Of a stretch of 64,000 bases of DNA, positions 51,561 to 60,117 are shown one piece after another. A program made the position numbers and the translations under genes. The DNA lies in NCBI RefSeq assembly GCF_003289645.1, contig NZ_QLYX01000005.1:1-64000 (forward strand), given 5' to 3'. The notes under the pieces were generated by a model that was given only the letters and a program-made list of their open reading frames with translations, was not told the origin of the DNA and did not search any database. The stretch is from Actinomadura craniellae. GTDB taxonomy: Bacteria > Actinomycetota > Actinomycetes > Streptosporangiales > Streptosporangiaceae. Numbering within the stretch: position 1 is the first letter of the stretch; each line of letters begins with the position of its first letter.

Positions 51561-51737
51561 TCAGCCGACCATCAGGTAGCCGATCACCGCGAGCACGATG
51601 ACGGCCGCCACCGCGGTCACGCCGAGGATCAGGCCGGTGTTGCCTCGCGGGGTCTGCACCGGCTCGGCCGGCTGGCGGTTCGCGAAGGCCTGGAATTGGT
51701 GAGTTGTCGCGGACGGATCCTTCTCTTTCTCAGACAT
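51561..51737 (-). CDS. Small single-pass membrane protein (58 aa)
   Basis: A short open frame with good codon bias encodes a polar N-terminus (MSEKEKDPSATTHQF) and one membrane helix near the C-terminus (LILGVTAVAAVIVLAVIGYL), ending MVG. The tail-anchored topology would place the N-terminus in the cytosol. There is no ribosome site, but TACAGT lies seven bases before ATG 51737, so the transcript is probably leaderless. It is convergent with the M15 peptidase gene. Function unknown. Confidence 0.65.
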   Translation of the reverse strand: MSEKEKDPSATTHQFQAFANRQPAEPVQTPRGNTGLILGVTAVAAVIVLAVIGYLMVG

Positions 51738-51776
51738 GGCGCAGACTGTAACCGATGATCTTTTTTGTCCCGAAAG

Positions 51777-52415
51777 TCACTGTTGTGCCCGAGCGGGGGT
51801 CAGCGCGGTCAGCACGCCGAGCCCGATGAAAGTGCCCCCGACGACATACCGCTCGCCCTTCAGCAGGCGGCCCCCGCGCCGCAGCCACGGGCCGACCGCT
51901 CCGGAGAGCAGCGCGTACGCGCCGTCCGTGCAGCACCCGAGCACCACGAAGACCAGCCCCAGCACCACGACCTGCAGCGGGACGGACCCGCGCGCCGGAT
52001 CGACGAACTGCGGCAGGAACGCCAGGAAGAACAGCGCCAGCTTGGGGTTGAGGACGTTCACCATCAGGCCCTCGCCGAACAGCCGCCGCGCCGACCGGCC
52101 GCCGGCCGGCAGTTCGGGCGCCGGCTCGGCCCGGCTGAGCAGCGCCCTGACCCCGAGGTAGATCAGGTAGGCGGCGCCGGCGTACTTGACCACGGTGAAC
52201 GCCAGCGCGGACGACGCCAGCAGCCACGACAGCCCGGCCGCCGCCGCGGCCACCTGCACCAGCGTCCCGGCGTGCACCCCGGCCACCGCCGTCGCCGCGG
52301 CCCGCGGCCCGTGCCGGACCCCCTGCGACACGATGTAGACCACCGCCGGGCCGGGGATGATCAGGATGAGCGTGGCCGCCACGGTGTACAGGGCGAGCGT
52401 CGAGAGCGTCGGCAT
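51777..52415 (-). CDS. LysE/RhtB-family amino acid exporter
   Basis: A 212-residue membrane protein with six helices. The family signature is LILIIPGPAVVYIVSQGVRHGPRAA, followed by GVHAGTLVQ, YLIYLGVRALL, FGEGLMVNVLNPKLALFFLAFLPQFVDP and KGERYVVGGTFIGLGV. LysE-type carriers export basic or neutral amino acids. ATG 52415 is used as start; an in-frame ATG/GTG 12 codons upstream would add a hydrophilic tail. No regulator adjoins. Confidence 0.92.
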   Translation of the reverse strand: MPTLSTLALYTVAATLILIIPGPAVVYIVSQGVRHGPRAAATAVAGVHAGTLVQVAAAAAGLSWLLASSALAFTVVKYAGAAYLIYLGVRALLSRAEPAPELPAGGRSARRLFGEGLMVNVLNPKLALFFLAFLPQFVDPARGSVPLQVVVLGLVFVVLGCCTDGAYALLSGAVGPWLRRGGRLLKGERYVVGGTFIGLGVLTALTPARAQQ

Positions 52416-52594
52416 GAGCCGGAGGCTATGCCTTTCGGCACGATCTGTCACCCGATATCCGTCGGCCCCGAATTTCCCGACCTGGCGATCATGCCATTGG
52501 CCGTGTCCCCTCTTTCATTTCGTGGGCGGAATTCCCCGGATCATGCTGGAATTGGGCGCACCCTGTCCGCCACCGCCGCTGGGAAGGCACCCCC

Positions 52595-53386
52595 ATGTCG
52601 GTCGTCCTCGCCGCCCTCACCGCCGCGACGCTGTCGCTGGGAGCGGCGCCGCTCGCCCTCGCCGACCCCGGGCACGTGCGGCTCGCCCACCTGTCGCCCG
52701 ACACCCCGGCGGTGGACGTCTACCTCTACGAGCAGGGCAGGAAGTCACCGCGGCTGGTGCTGAAACACGTCGGCTACGGCGCCGCGTCGCCGTACCAGCG
52801 GCTGCCGGTCGGCGCCTACACGGTGGCGATGCGGCCGGCCGACGCCGCCGCGTCCAGCCCGCCGGTGCTGTCGGCCGACGTGCGGGTGCGGTCCGGCGCC
52901 GCCTACACGGTGGCGGGCATGGGCCCCTACAAGAGCGTGCGGCTGCAGGTGCTCGACGACTCCTTCGGCCCGGCCGGCGGGAACGCCGGGCTGCGGGTGA
53001 TCGCCGCCTCCCTCAAGCGGCCCGCCGTGGACGTCGTCGCCGGCGACCGGATGCTCGCCCGCGGGCTGCGCTTCCCCGACACCACCCCGTACCGCTCCCT
53101 GCCCGCCGGGACCACGACGGTGCGGGTGCGCGGCACGGCGGCCGCGTCGGACGTGCGGCTCGCCCCCGGCTCGCTCGGCACGGTGGTCGTGCTCGACGGC
53201 ACCGGCGGCCCCCGGCTGCTGCACCTGCGCGACACCGTGCCGCCCCGTCAGGAGGAACCGCCGCGCGGCGGGGTCGCGGCCGGGTCCGGCGGTGCCGCGG
53301 GCGGCGCCCCGCTGGCGGGCGTGGTGGCACTCGGCCTGCTCGCCCTGCTCCTGTACCGGGTCCGCCCCGGGAAGGGAATCCGGTAA
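52595..53386 (+). CDS. Secreted DUF4397 protein with C-terminal membrane anchor
   Basis: A 263-residue protein. A signal peptide (residues 1-23, cleaved near ALA-DPG) is followed by DUF4397: VRLAHLSPDTPAVDVYLYEQG, LPVGAYTVAMRPAD, AAYTVAGMGPYKSVRLQVLDD, VRVIAASLK-type segment. A Gly/Ala/Pro-rich linker leads to a C-terminal membrane helix (LAGVVALGLLALLLYRV) and basic tail. It is an extracellular wall-facing protein of unknown role. ATG 52595 has GGGAAGG seven bases upstream. Confidence 0.85.
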   Translation: MSVVLAALTAATLSLGAAPLALADPGHVRLAHLSPDTPAVDVYLYEQGRKSPRLVLKHVGYGAASPYQRLPVGAYTVAMRPADAAASSPPVLSADVRVRSGAAYTVAGMGPYKSVRLQVLDDSFGPAGGNAGLRVIAASLKRPAVDVVAGDRMLARGLRFPDTTPYRSLPAGTTTVRVRGTAAASDVRLAPGSLGTVVVLDGTGGPRLLHLRDTVPPRQEEPPRGGVAAGSGGAAGGAPLAGVVALGLLALLLYRVRPGKGIR

Positions 53387-53422
53387 CGGCATTCCGCGCC
53401 GTTCCGAACGTATCCTTCCGCT

Positions 53423-55252
53423 ATGACCCACGAGGCCGGTCAACTGATCGCGGGGCAGTACCGCCTCGTCGCGGAGATCGGCCGTGGCGGCTTCGGCGTC
53501 GTCTGGCGGGCCCGCGACGAGCGCATCCACCGCGACGTCGCCGTCAAGGAACTCTTCCTCCCCTCCTACCTGCACACCGACCAGCGGCAGGAACGGCACC
53601 GGCGGAGCCTGCGCGAGGCCCGGTCGGCGGCCCGGATCGACCACCCCGCGGCCGTCACCGTCCACGACGTCGTCGAGCACGACGGCGGCCCGTGGATCAT
53701 CATGGAACTGATCGAGGGACGCCCGCTGCACTCCATCGTCCGGACTGACGGGCCGCTACCACCGCTGCGCACCGCCGAGATCGCGCTGGACATCCTGGGC
53801 GCGCTGCACGCCGCGCACACCGCCGGGGTGATCCACCGGGACGTCAAACCCGCCAACGTGCTGATCGCCGAGCGGGGCGCGGTGCTCACCGACTTCGGCA
53901 TCGCAATCATCGAGGGTGATCCCGCGCTCACCCACTCCGGCTTCATGATGGGGGCGCCCGCGTACACCGCGCCCGAACGGGCCCGCGGGGAGCCCGCCGT
54001 CCCGGCCTCGGACCTGTGGTCGCTGGGCACCACCCTGTTCTTCGCCGTGGAGGGCCGCCGCCCCTACCCGGGCAGCAACCCCAACGCCGTGCTGCACGCC
54101 GTGCTGGAGCAGGAGCCGCCCGAGGCGCCGCACGCGGGGCCGCTCGCGCCCGTCATCGCCGGGCTGCTGCGCAAGGACGCGGCGGCCCGGCTCACCGCCC
54201 CGCAGGCCGCCGCCCTGATCGCGGCGATCCTGGAACGCCCCGTCCCGCCCATGGCCGTCCCGGCCCCCCGGCGGGCGCGGCGCCCCGGCCGGATCGCGCT
54301 CGGGGTGCTCGCCGCGGTCACCGCCGGCCTGCTGCCCGGGTCCCTGCTGGCGTCCGACGAGCCGGCGCGCTCCGCGCTGCGCACGACCATGCCCGGCCCG
54401 CGGTCGCTGGGCGTCCTCACCGACCGGGTGCGGCTCTACACCGTGGCGCTCAGCCCCGACGGCCGGACCCTGGCGGCCGGCGGCGAGGACCGGACCGTCC
54501 GGTTGTGGGACGTCGCCGCGCGCCGCCCGACCGCCACGCTGTCCGGGCACGAGCACACCGTCTTCGCCGCGGCGTTCAGCCCCGACGGCCGGACCCTGGC
54601 CACCGGCGGGTACGACGGCAAGGTGCTGCTGTGGGACGTCCCCCGGCGGCGCCGGATCGCGGTGATCGACCTGGGCGAGCGGGTGGGCACCGTCGCCTTC
54701 AGCCCCGACGGCCGGGTGCTGGCCTGCGCCGAGAGCGGCGGCGTGCGGCTGTGGGACGTCCGCACCCGGAAGTGGACCAGGACGCTGCGCGCCGCCGACG
54801 AGAGTTCCTACACCGCCGCGTTCAGCCCCCAGGGGACGCTGGCCGTGGCCGGGGACTCCGCCGTCCGGCTGCTGCCGCCCGGGCCGCGCCGCCGGGTCGC
54901 GACGCTGGACCGGGTCGACTCCACGGTGGCCGGGCTGGCCTTCGACCCCACCGGGGAGACGCTGGCGGCGGCCGGGTTCGACGGGACGGTGCGGGTGTGG
55001 AACCTCCGGGAACGGCGGGCCGCCACCCTGACCGGCTCGGACCGGACGCTGACCGCCGTCGCCGCCGGCGGGCGGCACATCGTGGCCGCCGGCGGCGACC
55101 GGATCATGCTCTGGAACGCCGTCACCCACCGGCCCGTCGCGACCCTCACCGGGCACACCGACGTGGTCTACGGCCTCTCGCTCAGCTCCGACGGCCGCCT
55201 CCTGGCCAGCGCCGCCACCGACCGCACCGTCCGCCTCTGGGCACTGCGCTGA
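53423..55252 (+). CDS. PknB-type Ser/Thr kinase with extracellular WD40 propeller
   Basis: A 609-residue membrane kinase. The cytosolic kinase (about 12-265) has EIGRGGFGVVWRARD, the ATP Lys in VAVKELFL, catalytic HRDVKPANVL, LTDFGIAI and APAYTAPERARG. A membrane helix lies at about 291-312. The extracellular part has seven WD40 repeats (for example AAFSPDGRTLATGGYDGKVLLWDV), enough for a full propeller. The propeller probably binds a protein or wall ligand. The activation loop keeps Thr/Ser residues for autophosphorylation. Confidence 0.93.
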   Translation: MTHEAGQLIAGQYRLVAEIGRGGFGVVWRARDERIHRDVAVKELFLPSYLHTDQRQERHRRSLREARSAARIDHPAAVTVHDVVEHDGGPWIIMELIEGRPLHSIVRTDGPLPPLRTAEIALDILGALHAAHTAGVIHRDVKPANVLIAERGAVLTDFGIAIIEGDPALTHSGFMMGAPAYTAPERARGEPAVPASDLWSLGTTLFFAVEGRRPYPGSNPNAVLHAVLEQEPPEAPHAGPLAPVIAGLLRKDAAARLTAPQAAALIAAILERPVPPMAVPAPRRARRPGRIALGVLAAVTAGLLPGSLLASDEPARSALRTTMPGPRSLGVLTDRVRLYTVALSPDGRTLAAGGEDRTVRLWDVAARRPTATLSGHEHTVFAAAFSPDGRTLATGGYDGKVLLWDVPRRRRIAVIDLGERVGTVAFSPDGRVLACAESGGVRLWDVRTRKWTRTLRAADESSYTAAFSPQGTLAVAGDSAVRLLPPGPRRRVATLDRVDSTVAGLAFDPTGETLAAAGFDGTVRVWNLRERRAATLTGSDRTLTAVAAGGRHIVAAGGDRIMLWNAVTHRPVATLTGHTDVVYGLSLSSDGRLLASAATDRTVRLWALR

Positions 55253-55284
55253 CCAGGGCCGGTCCGGCCCCGGCGCGCCGCCGC

Positions 55285-55806
55285 TCACTCCTTCACGTCG
55301 ACCCGCACCCCGCCGGAGAACGGCGAGTCGTGCAGCCGGATCACGCTCGGCACCACCGGCTTCGGTACGTCGAACACGACGATGCCCCGCACCCTGTTGC
55401 CCGGGTTGATCTCCTCGTACAGCGACTGCGAGGACTTCAGGTAGATCCCGGCCTCGCTGTCGGCGGAGTACTCCTTGCCGCCGGCCAGCAACTTCTGCGC
55501 GTCCCCCATGAAGGACTGCGCCTCGTCGCCGTGGTTGGTGACGGTGACGTGCACCAGGATGAACTTGCCCTGCGCGGTCTTGCCCAGGTACTGGTCGCCG
55601 ATCCGCCGGGGGCCGGCGGCGACCTTGGTGACGACGAACGTGAACTTGCCGTCCTTGACCCTGTCGCCGATCCCGGCGGTCTTCTTGGCGGGCCTGGTGG
55701 TGGCCTTGCCGGACTGTCCCCCGGCGGCGTTGTCGGCGACGGGCTGGCAGCCGGTGAGGGCGAGAGCGGAGACGAGGGCGAGTGCGGCGATGCAGACGAG
55801 GGTCAT
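55285..55806 (-). CDS. DUF4352-type lipoprotein
   Basis: A 173-residue lipoprotein. The signal ends in a strong lipobox LTGC (Cys20), then a polar linker, then an immunoglobulin-like domain: VKDGKFTFVVTKVAAG, FILVHVTVTNHGDEAQSF, EEINPGNRVRGIVVFDVPK. This is the telokin/DUF4352 pattern common in secreted actinobacterial proteins. ATG 55806 has AAAGG nine bases upstream. It is convergent with the kinase gene, 32 bases apart. Confidence 0.85.
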   Translation of the reverse strand: MTLVCIAALALVSALALTGCQPVADNAAGGQSGKATTRPAKKTAGIGDRVKDGKFTFVVTKVAAGPRRIGDQYLGKTAQGKFILVHVTVTNHGDEAQSFMGDAQKLLAGGKEYSADSEAGIYLKSSQSLYEEINPGNRVRGIVVFDVPKPVVPSVIRLHDSPFSGGVRVDVKE

Positions 55807-55971
55807 GGGCGCGCCTTTCGTTGGTGTGCTCGTGAGGTAGACGCGCCCCACCAGGGGATGGTTACTCGAAGTTTCTTATTCGTTACCTAGGGTATCTATT
55901 TTGTGGTGATAGGTCCGGAAATGCCGTGTGCTGCGGCCCGCCGGTCATCGCGCGGAGAAGAGCGATCGAGG

Positions 55972-57447
55972 TCACCCCGGGTCGAAGACGCCGGGGCCGG
56001 GCGTGAGCACGGCGTCGGGGTCGTAGCGGTCCTTCGCCGCTCGGAAGGCCGGCCACCTGTCGCCGTAGTGGGCCCGCCAGTCCCGCGCCGTGAACGGCAC
56101 CGAACCGATCGGGTAGAGCACCCCGCCGTAGGACTCGCGGACGCGGGCGAACATCCGCTCGTTGCGGGCGAGCATCTCCGCGACGAACTCCGGGGCGGGG
56201 CCCGGGGTCTCGGAAACGGTGTTGATGTCCAGGACGAACGCCCACGGTGACCCGTCCGGTTCGGGCAACCGGGGGCAGGGCCTGGTGAGGTGTTCGCGCC
56301 GTTGCGGGTAGATCAGGCTGGCCCCGTAGGACCCGATGTCGCGCGGAGTCAGCGTCGGCACGATCTCGGCGAGGTAGTCCTCGATGGTGGAGCCCGGCAG
56401 CCACACGTCGAACCACGGCTTGACGAGCCGATCCCAGTTCACCGTCTCCCGCAGCGTGTCGATGCCCTCGTCGATCGAGAACACGTAGTCCAGGTAGGGG
56501 GTGTCCTCGATGGTCGGCTCGACGGCCAGGCCACCGGTGATCGCCAGGTCGTCGGGGGGTGCGGGCGGGTCGTAGAAGGCCGTCGCGTACAGCTTGTAGG
56601 TCTGCGTGGCGTCGGGCGGGAACAGCTCGGCGTAGACGTGATCGACGCCAGGGCGGTCGACGAGCGTGCGGAAGTCGCGGAAGAACGCGGCGTTGTCGGT
56701 GTGCAGCAGCGCGTAGGTGCGGGCGCGCTGCCTGGCGGGGACGAGCTCGATGGTCGCCCTGGTGATGACGCCGCACTGGCCGAGCCCGCCGAGCACCGCC
56801 TCGAACAGGTCGGGCTTGTCGTCGCGGGAGCAGCGCTCGATGGCCCCGGTCCCGGTGACCACCTCCAGTTCGCGCACGTGGTCGACCTGCAGCCCGGTGT
56901 CCAGGCCGCCGACCAGGCCGCCGATGCCGCCCACGGAGAGCGTCCCGCCCACGGTCAGGCCGGTGTAGCCGGTGAGCACCGGCGGGGTCAGCCTGGGCGA
57001 CCGCTCGTAGGCGGCCCTGGTCAGGTCCATCCAGCTGATCCCGGCGTCCACTTCGGCGGCGTCCGGGCCGAGCGAGTGGATGCGATCGAGGTGCCGGTTC
57101 TCGATGACCAGCCCGCCGGAGAGCCCCTGGCCGTGGGTGGTGTGCGCCTGGCCTCGGGTCGACACCGCGATGCGGTGCGCCCCGCAGAAGCGGATCATCG
57201 CGGCGATGTCGCGCGCCGAGCGCGGGCGGAGCACCGCGCCCGGCCTGTGGTGGGCGATGTTGCCCAGGTCGGTGGCGACCGCCTCCCGGGACGCCTCGTC
57301 GACCGCGAGCTCACCGTCTAGCGCGGGCGCGTCGGCGAACGACGGGGCCGGCGCCGCCTCCGTGACCCAGCTGCGTTCGATCGGATCGAAGCCCACGACC
57401 GCGGTGGCGGACGCGACTTCGCCGGGAGATTCGCGGTGGCCGGTCAT
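55972..57447 (-). CDS. FAD-linked oxidase (BBE / cytokinin dehydrogenase-like)
   Basis: A 491-residue flavoprotein of the vanillyl-alcohol oxidase/PCMH fold. The FAD domain has GAVLRPRSARDIAAMIRFCG, STRGQAHTTHGQGLSGGLVIE (His-containing covalent-FAD loop region) and LTVGGTLSVGGIGGLVGGLDTGLQVDHVRELEVVTG. The C-terminal FAD-contact is WPAFRAAKDRYDPDAVLTPG. Overall it resembles cytokinin dehydrogenases more than sugar oxidases. The ATG at 57447 overlaps the TGA of a 27-codon ORF (ATGA). No signal peptide is seen. Substrate unknown. Confidence 0.88.
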   Translation of the reverse strand: MTGHRESPGEVASATAVVGFDPIERSWVTEAAPAPSFADAPALDGELAVDEASREAVATDLGNIAHHRPGAVLRPRSARDIAAMIRFCGAHRIAVSTRGQAHTTHGQGLSGGLVIENRHLDRIHSLGPDAAEVDAGISWMDLTRAAYERSPRLTPPVLTGYTGLTVGGTLSVGGIGGLVGGLDTGLQVDHVRELEVVTGTGAIERCSRDDKPDLFEAVLGGLGQCGVITRATIELVPARQRARTYALLHTDNAAFFRDFRTLVDRPGVDHVYAELFPPDATQTYKLYATAFYDPPAPPDDLAITGGLAVEPTIEDTPYLDYVFSIDEGIDTLRETVNWDRLVKPWFDVWLPGSTIEDYLAEIVPTLTPRDIGSYGASLIYPQRREHLTRPCPRLPEPDGSPWAFVLDINTVSETPGPAPEFVAEMLARNERMFARVRESYGGVLYPIGSVPFTARDWRAHYGDRWPAFRAAKDRYDPDAVLTPGPGVFDPG

Positions 57448-57527
57448 TTCGCCCCCCGGAGGGCTTCCTCGGCCAGGTCGACCTGCGTCAGGCGGTAGCG
57501 CAGCTCGTCGGCGCGCGTCCCGGGCAT
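57444..57527 (-). CDS. 27-codon ORF coupled to the FAD-linked oxidase gene
   Basis: A tiny open frame starts at ATG 57527 with an ideal ribosome site (AAAGGAG, six bases before). It ends in a TGA that overlaps the oxidase ATG by the ATGA arrangement. The peptide is charged and probably helical, starting MPGTRADELRYR and ending LRGAK, with no cysteine. The oxidase itself has only a weak GGGGGG site that lies inside this ORF. It may be a coupling leader, a small subunit or a peptide substrate; sequence alone cannot tell. Confidence 0.55.
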   Translation of the reverse strand: MPGTRADELRYRLTQVDLAEEALRGAK

Positions 57528-57764
57528 GGTGAACTCCTTTCAGCACGATCAATGCGGCCCATTCCGCAATCCATCGCACCGTAACCAGCCCGGAACGCCC
57601 GACACAATCGAGCATTCGTTAAATCAATCATATATCCGTCAATTAATTGTCAGAGGCACTTCAATCCGGTGGCCGCCCGGCACGCCGGTACTCGCCCTCG
57701 TCGCCGTCGGCGGCGGTCGCGTCGGTGAGGTTCATCCGAGGGATCCAGGCCGGCCGCCGGGCGC

Positions 57765-58220
57765 TCAGGCCGACGACAGCGCCTCACCGGGATCGAGTTC
57801 CTTCAAGCCGAAACCGAGCTGGCTGTACACCTCCAGCTGGTCGAAGTATTCCCGGTGCGTTTTGATTTTGCCGTCCTCGACGAAAGTGGAGCAGGTGGAG
57901 CGAAAGGTAATACGACGACCCGTGCCTTCGAGAACACGCCCGTCCGGGAGCAGGAAGGGTCCGGTGTGTGTCCCGGTCGTCGTCCATTCCGTGACCGCGG
58001 GGTTGTCCACGTCGCCGAGCTCGAACCATGGCGTGAAGTGAAGGTCCGGGAAGCCCTGGAACCACTGTTCGTAGAACCAGGCGATCTGCTCGTGCCCTTC
58101 CGCTATGCCTGTCGGCGCCACATAGACGGCATCCGGGCTGTAGCAGTCGAGCACTCCTTGAATGTCATGAGCGTTAATCGCCTCGCCAAGCTTGTGCTTG
58201 AGATCCCAGAAATTAGACAT
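57765..58220 (-). CDS. SnoaL-like / NTF2-fold protein
   Basis: A 151-residue NTF2-like protein of the SnoaL ester-cyclase group: LGEAINAHDIQGVLDCYSPDAVYVAPTG, then FYEQWFQGFPDLHFTPW, TTTGTHTGPFLLPDGRVLEGTGRRITFR and REYFDQLEVYSQLG. Such proteins act as cyclases, isomerases or ligand carriers. GAGG lies eight bases before ATG 58220. It is 237 bases upstream of the 27-codon ORF and oxidase on the same strand, so a joint pathway is possible but unproved. Confidence 0.87.
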   Translation of the reverse strand: MSNFWDLKHKLGEAINAHDIQGVLDCYSPDAVYVAPTGIAEGHEQIAWFYEQWFQGFPDLHFTPWFELGDVDNPAVTEWTTTGTHTGPFLLPDGRVLEGTGRRITFRSTCSTFVEDGKIKTHREYFDQLEVYSQLGFGLKELDPGEALSSA

Positions 58221-58470
58221 GGGATACGCCTCGCTGGTGTCGGGGGCGGCCAATGTCCCGATGGGCCAAGAGGGCACTGCCCCAGCGCCTGGTCAGCGCC
58301 TGATCGAACTCGGCTATCAAACTTCTAAGCTATCCGGCGAAGATTCAGCCACCGGCTATGGCGACGTTACGCATATACCAAGAAAACGCCGCGGGACGTG
58401 GGCTTCGTGGCGGTGCTGCGAGCGGGCCGCACACCGCCCTTGATCGCGTGCTGTGTGCGAGTATCCCCGG

Positions 58471-58776
58471 ATGATCGATGTGTCGCTGGAAAAGGATGCG
58501 GATCCGGTCCCCGTCCTGAAGCTGCAAGCCGATGCGTGGGAGTTGAACATCTGGGCCTCCCTGGCCGACCTCGCCCGGTTGAGCGGGATCCGGGCCGCGG
58601 ACTGGGATGAGCGGATGTCGCTGAAGGCGGGGCTCTGCGCGGGCGCTCCGGTGTTCTGGGCCATCGCCGAAGACGAGCAAGTAGCGATCTTGATCGGATC
58701 TGATGACGAGACCTGGGACATCGCGCTGATGGTCCCGCTGGCCACGGTGGATGAGATCGTCGCACTCGCACGCTGA
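58471..58776 (+). CDS. Hypothetical small acidic protein
   Basis: A 101-residue acidic protein (many Asp/Glu) with alternating strands and helices: VLKLQADAWELNIWASLADLARLSG, APVFWAIAEDEQVAILIGSDDETWDIALMVP. It resembles small immunity-type proteins in size and charge, but I cannot assign a family. ATG 58471 lacks a ribosome site; GTATCC lies a few bases before it. It sits alone between the SnoaL gene (divergent) and a TetR gene (convergent). Confidence 0.6.
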   Translation: MIDVSLEKDADPVPVLKLQADAWELNIWASLADLARLSGIRAADWDERMSLKAGLCAGAPVFWAIAEDEQVAILIGSDDETWDIALMVPLATVDEIVALAR

Positions 58777-58810
58777 CGGCAGGGCGGCGGCGCGAACCGC
58801 GTGGCCACCG

Positions 58811-59425
58811 TCAGCCTCTCCGTCCTGGCGCGGACGCCGCCGTCGTGATGATCGAGGTGAACGCGGCTGCGAGGGAGTCGGCCAGGGACGACGGTTCGCC
58901 GAGGTAGCCGTTCACCATCGCGCCGTCTCGCAGGATCATCAGCTGCCTCGCGGTGGAATCGGCATCGTTCGCCCCAGCCTCAGTGGCGATGTCGGCGAAT
59001 TCGTCGAGCATCCACCGGCGGTGCGCGTCGACGGCCCCCCGGACCGGGTCGTCGGGATCGGTGAACTCCGCCGCCGCGTTGATGAACGCGCACCCCCGGA
59101 ATCCCGGACGGCAACTCGCGGAGCCTATGTCGGTGGCGAGCGCGCGAAGTGACCCCATGGGGTCGCCCTGGCGACGCACGCTCTCCATCCACTCCCGCTC
59201 CGCGACCGCCTGCTCCGCCAGGTACGCGACCACGAGCTCGCTCTTGGTGCGGAAGTGGCGGTAGAAGGTGACCTTCGTGATGCCGACCTGCTCGATGATG
59301 CGGTCGGCGCTCGTGGCGCGTATGCCCTGGGCGTAGAACAGCTCGTTCGCGGCGGCGAGAATGCGCGCTCTCGTGGCGGACCCCGATGAGGTGCGCGTCA
59401 CCGGTTCGGTGATCTCGGCGTGCAT
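58811..59425 (-). CDS. TetR-family transcriptional regulator
   Basis: A 204-residue TetR protein. The DNA-binding part reads TRARILAAANELFYAQGIRATSADRIIEQVGITKVTFYRHFRTKSELV (about 18-65). The ligand domain contains GCAFINAAAEFTDPDDPVR, typical of the AcrR/YxaF-like group. ATG 59425 has GGAG six bases upstream. It is divergent from a membrane protein/flavoenzyme operon, with a 22-bp palindrome between them, and probably represses both directions. Confidence 0.92.
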   Translation of the reverse strand: MHAEITEPVTRTSSGSATRARILAAANELFYAQGIRATSADRIIEQVGITKVTFYRHFRTKSELVVAYLAEQAVAEREWMESVRRQGDPMGSLRALATDIGSASCRPGFRGCAFINAAAEFTDPDDPVRGAVDAHRRWMLDEFADIATEAGANDADSTARQLMILRDGAMVNGYLGEPSSLADSLAAAFTSIITTAASAPGRRG

Positions 59426-59489
59426 GTCCTGCTCCCGTCCTGGTCGGGCTGGTTGCACCAGCACTGCGATCAGTCTAGAGTCGCTGATG

Positions 59490-59511
59490 TAGACGAACTA
59501 GTAACTCTACT
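59490..59511. promoter_or_regulatory. 22-bp palindrome, candidate TetR operator
   Basis: GTAGA-N3-ACTAGT-N3-TCTAC is palindromic in its outer and central blocks (59490-59511). It lies in the 110-base gap between tetR and the redox operon, 25 bases before the downstream start. Confidence 0.65.
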
Positions 59512-59535
59512 TCGCAACACATGAAGGGAATAGTG

Positions 59536-60117
59536 ATGACCGAAACCCGGTACGCCGCTGTCTCGACCTCGAGTTCGCCGGCGCCGTTCAGCGCGGCACT
59601 GCGCCGCCTGTACTTCGTCCGCTTCGCCTTCGCCGCCGTCTGGGCGGCGCTCCTGTTCCCGGCCTCGACCACCGAGGGGCCGCTGCTGACCGCCCTCCTC
59701 GTCAGCTATCCGCTCTTCGACGCGGCCGCCGTCTTCTGGCAGCTACGGTCGAAACAGCGCGCACCCGGCGCACAGGTCGCGGAGCGGATCAACGTGGTGG
59801 TCAGCGTCGTCGTGGCCATCGCACTCGGCTGGGCATCGACGGTCTCCATCGCCGCCGCTCTCGCGGTCTGGGGCGCGTGGGCCGTGGGTTCCGGGATTCC
59901 CCAGCTCCTCGCCGCCGTGCGGCAGCGGCGTTCCGGCGGCCAGGTGCCGCAGATGCTGAGCGGCGGCATGTCGGCCCTGGCCGGGGCCGCGTTCCTGGCC
60001 CAGGGGCTCCGGGGCGCCGACGACATCGCCGGAGTCGGCGGTTACGCCCTCCTCGGCGGGATATTCTTCCTGATCTCCGCCATCCGGTTGAGTGTGCTGC
60101 TGCGAAAGGCATCATGA
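59536..60117 (+). CDS. Small integral membrane protein (DUF308-like)
   Basis: A 193-residue protein with about six membrane helices, from LYFVRFAFAAVWAALLF to GYALLGGIFFLISAIRLSV. The helix-pair pattern with short loops resembles HdeD/DUF308 proteins. ATG 59536 is preferred because AAGGGA lies six bases before it; ATG 59521 is an alternative. Its stop overlaps the next ATG (ATGA), so it is made together with the flavoenzyme and probably controlled by the divergent TetR. Confidence 0.75.
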   Translation: MTETRYAAVSTSSSPAPFSAALRRLYFVRFAFAAVWAALLFPASTTEGPLLTALLVSYPLFDAAAVFWQLRSKQRAPGAQVAERINVVVSVVVAIALGWASTVSIAAALAVWGAWAVGSGIPQLLAAVRQRRSGGQVPQMLSGGMSALAGAAFLAQGLRGADDIAGVGGYALLGGIFFLISAIRLSVLLRKAS

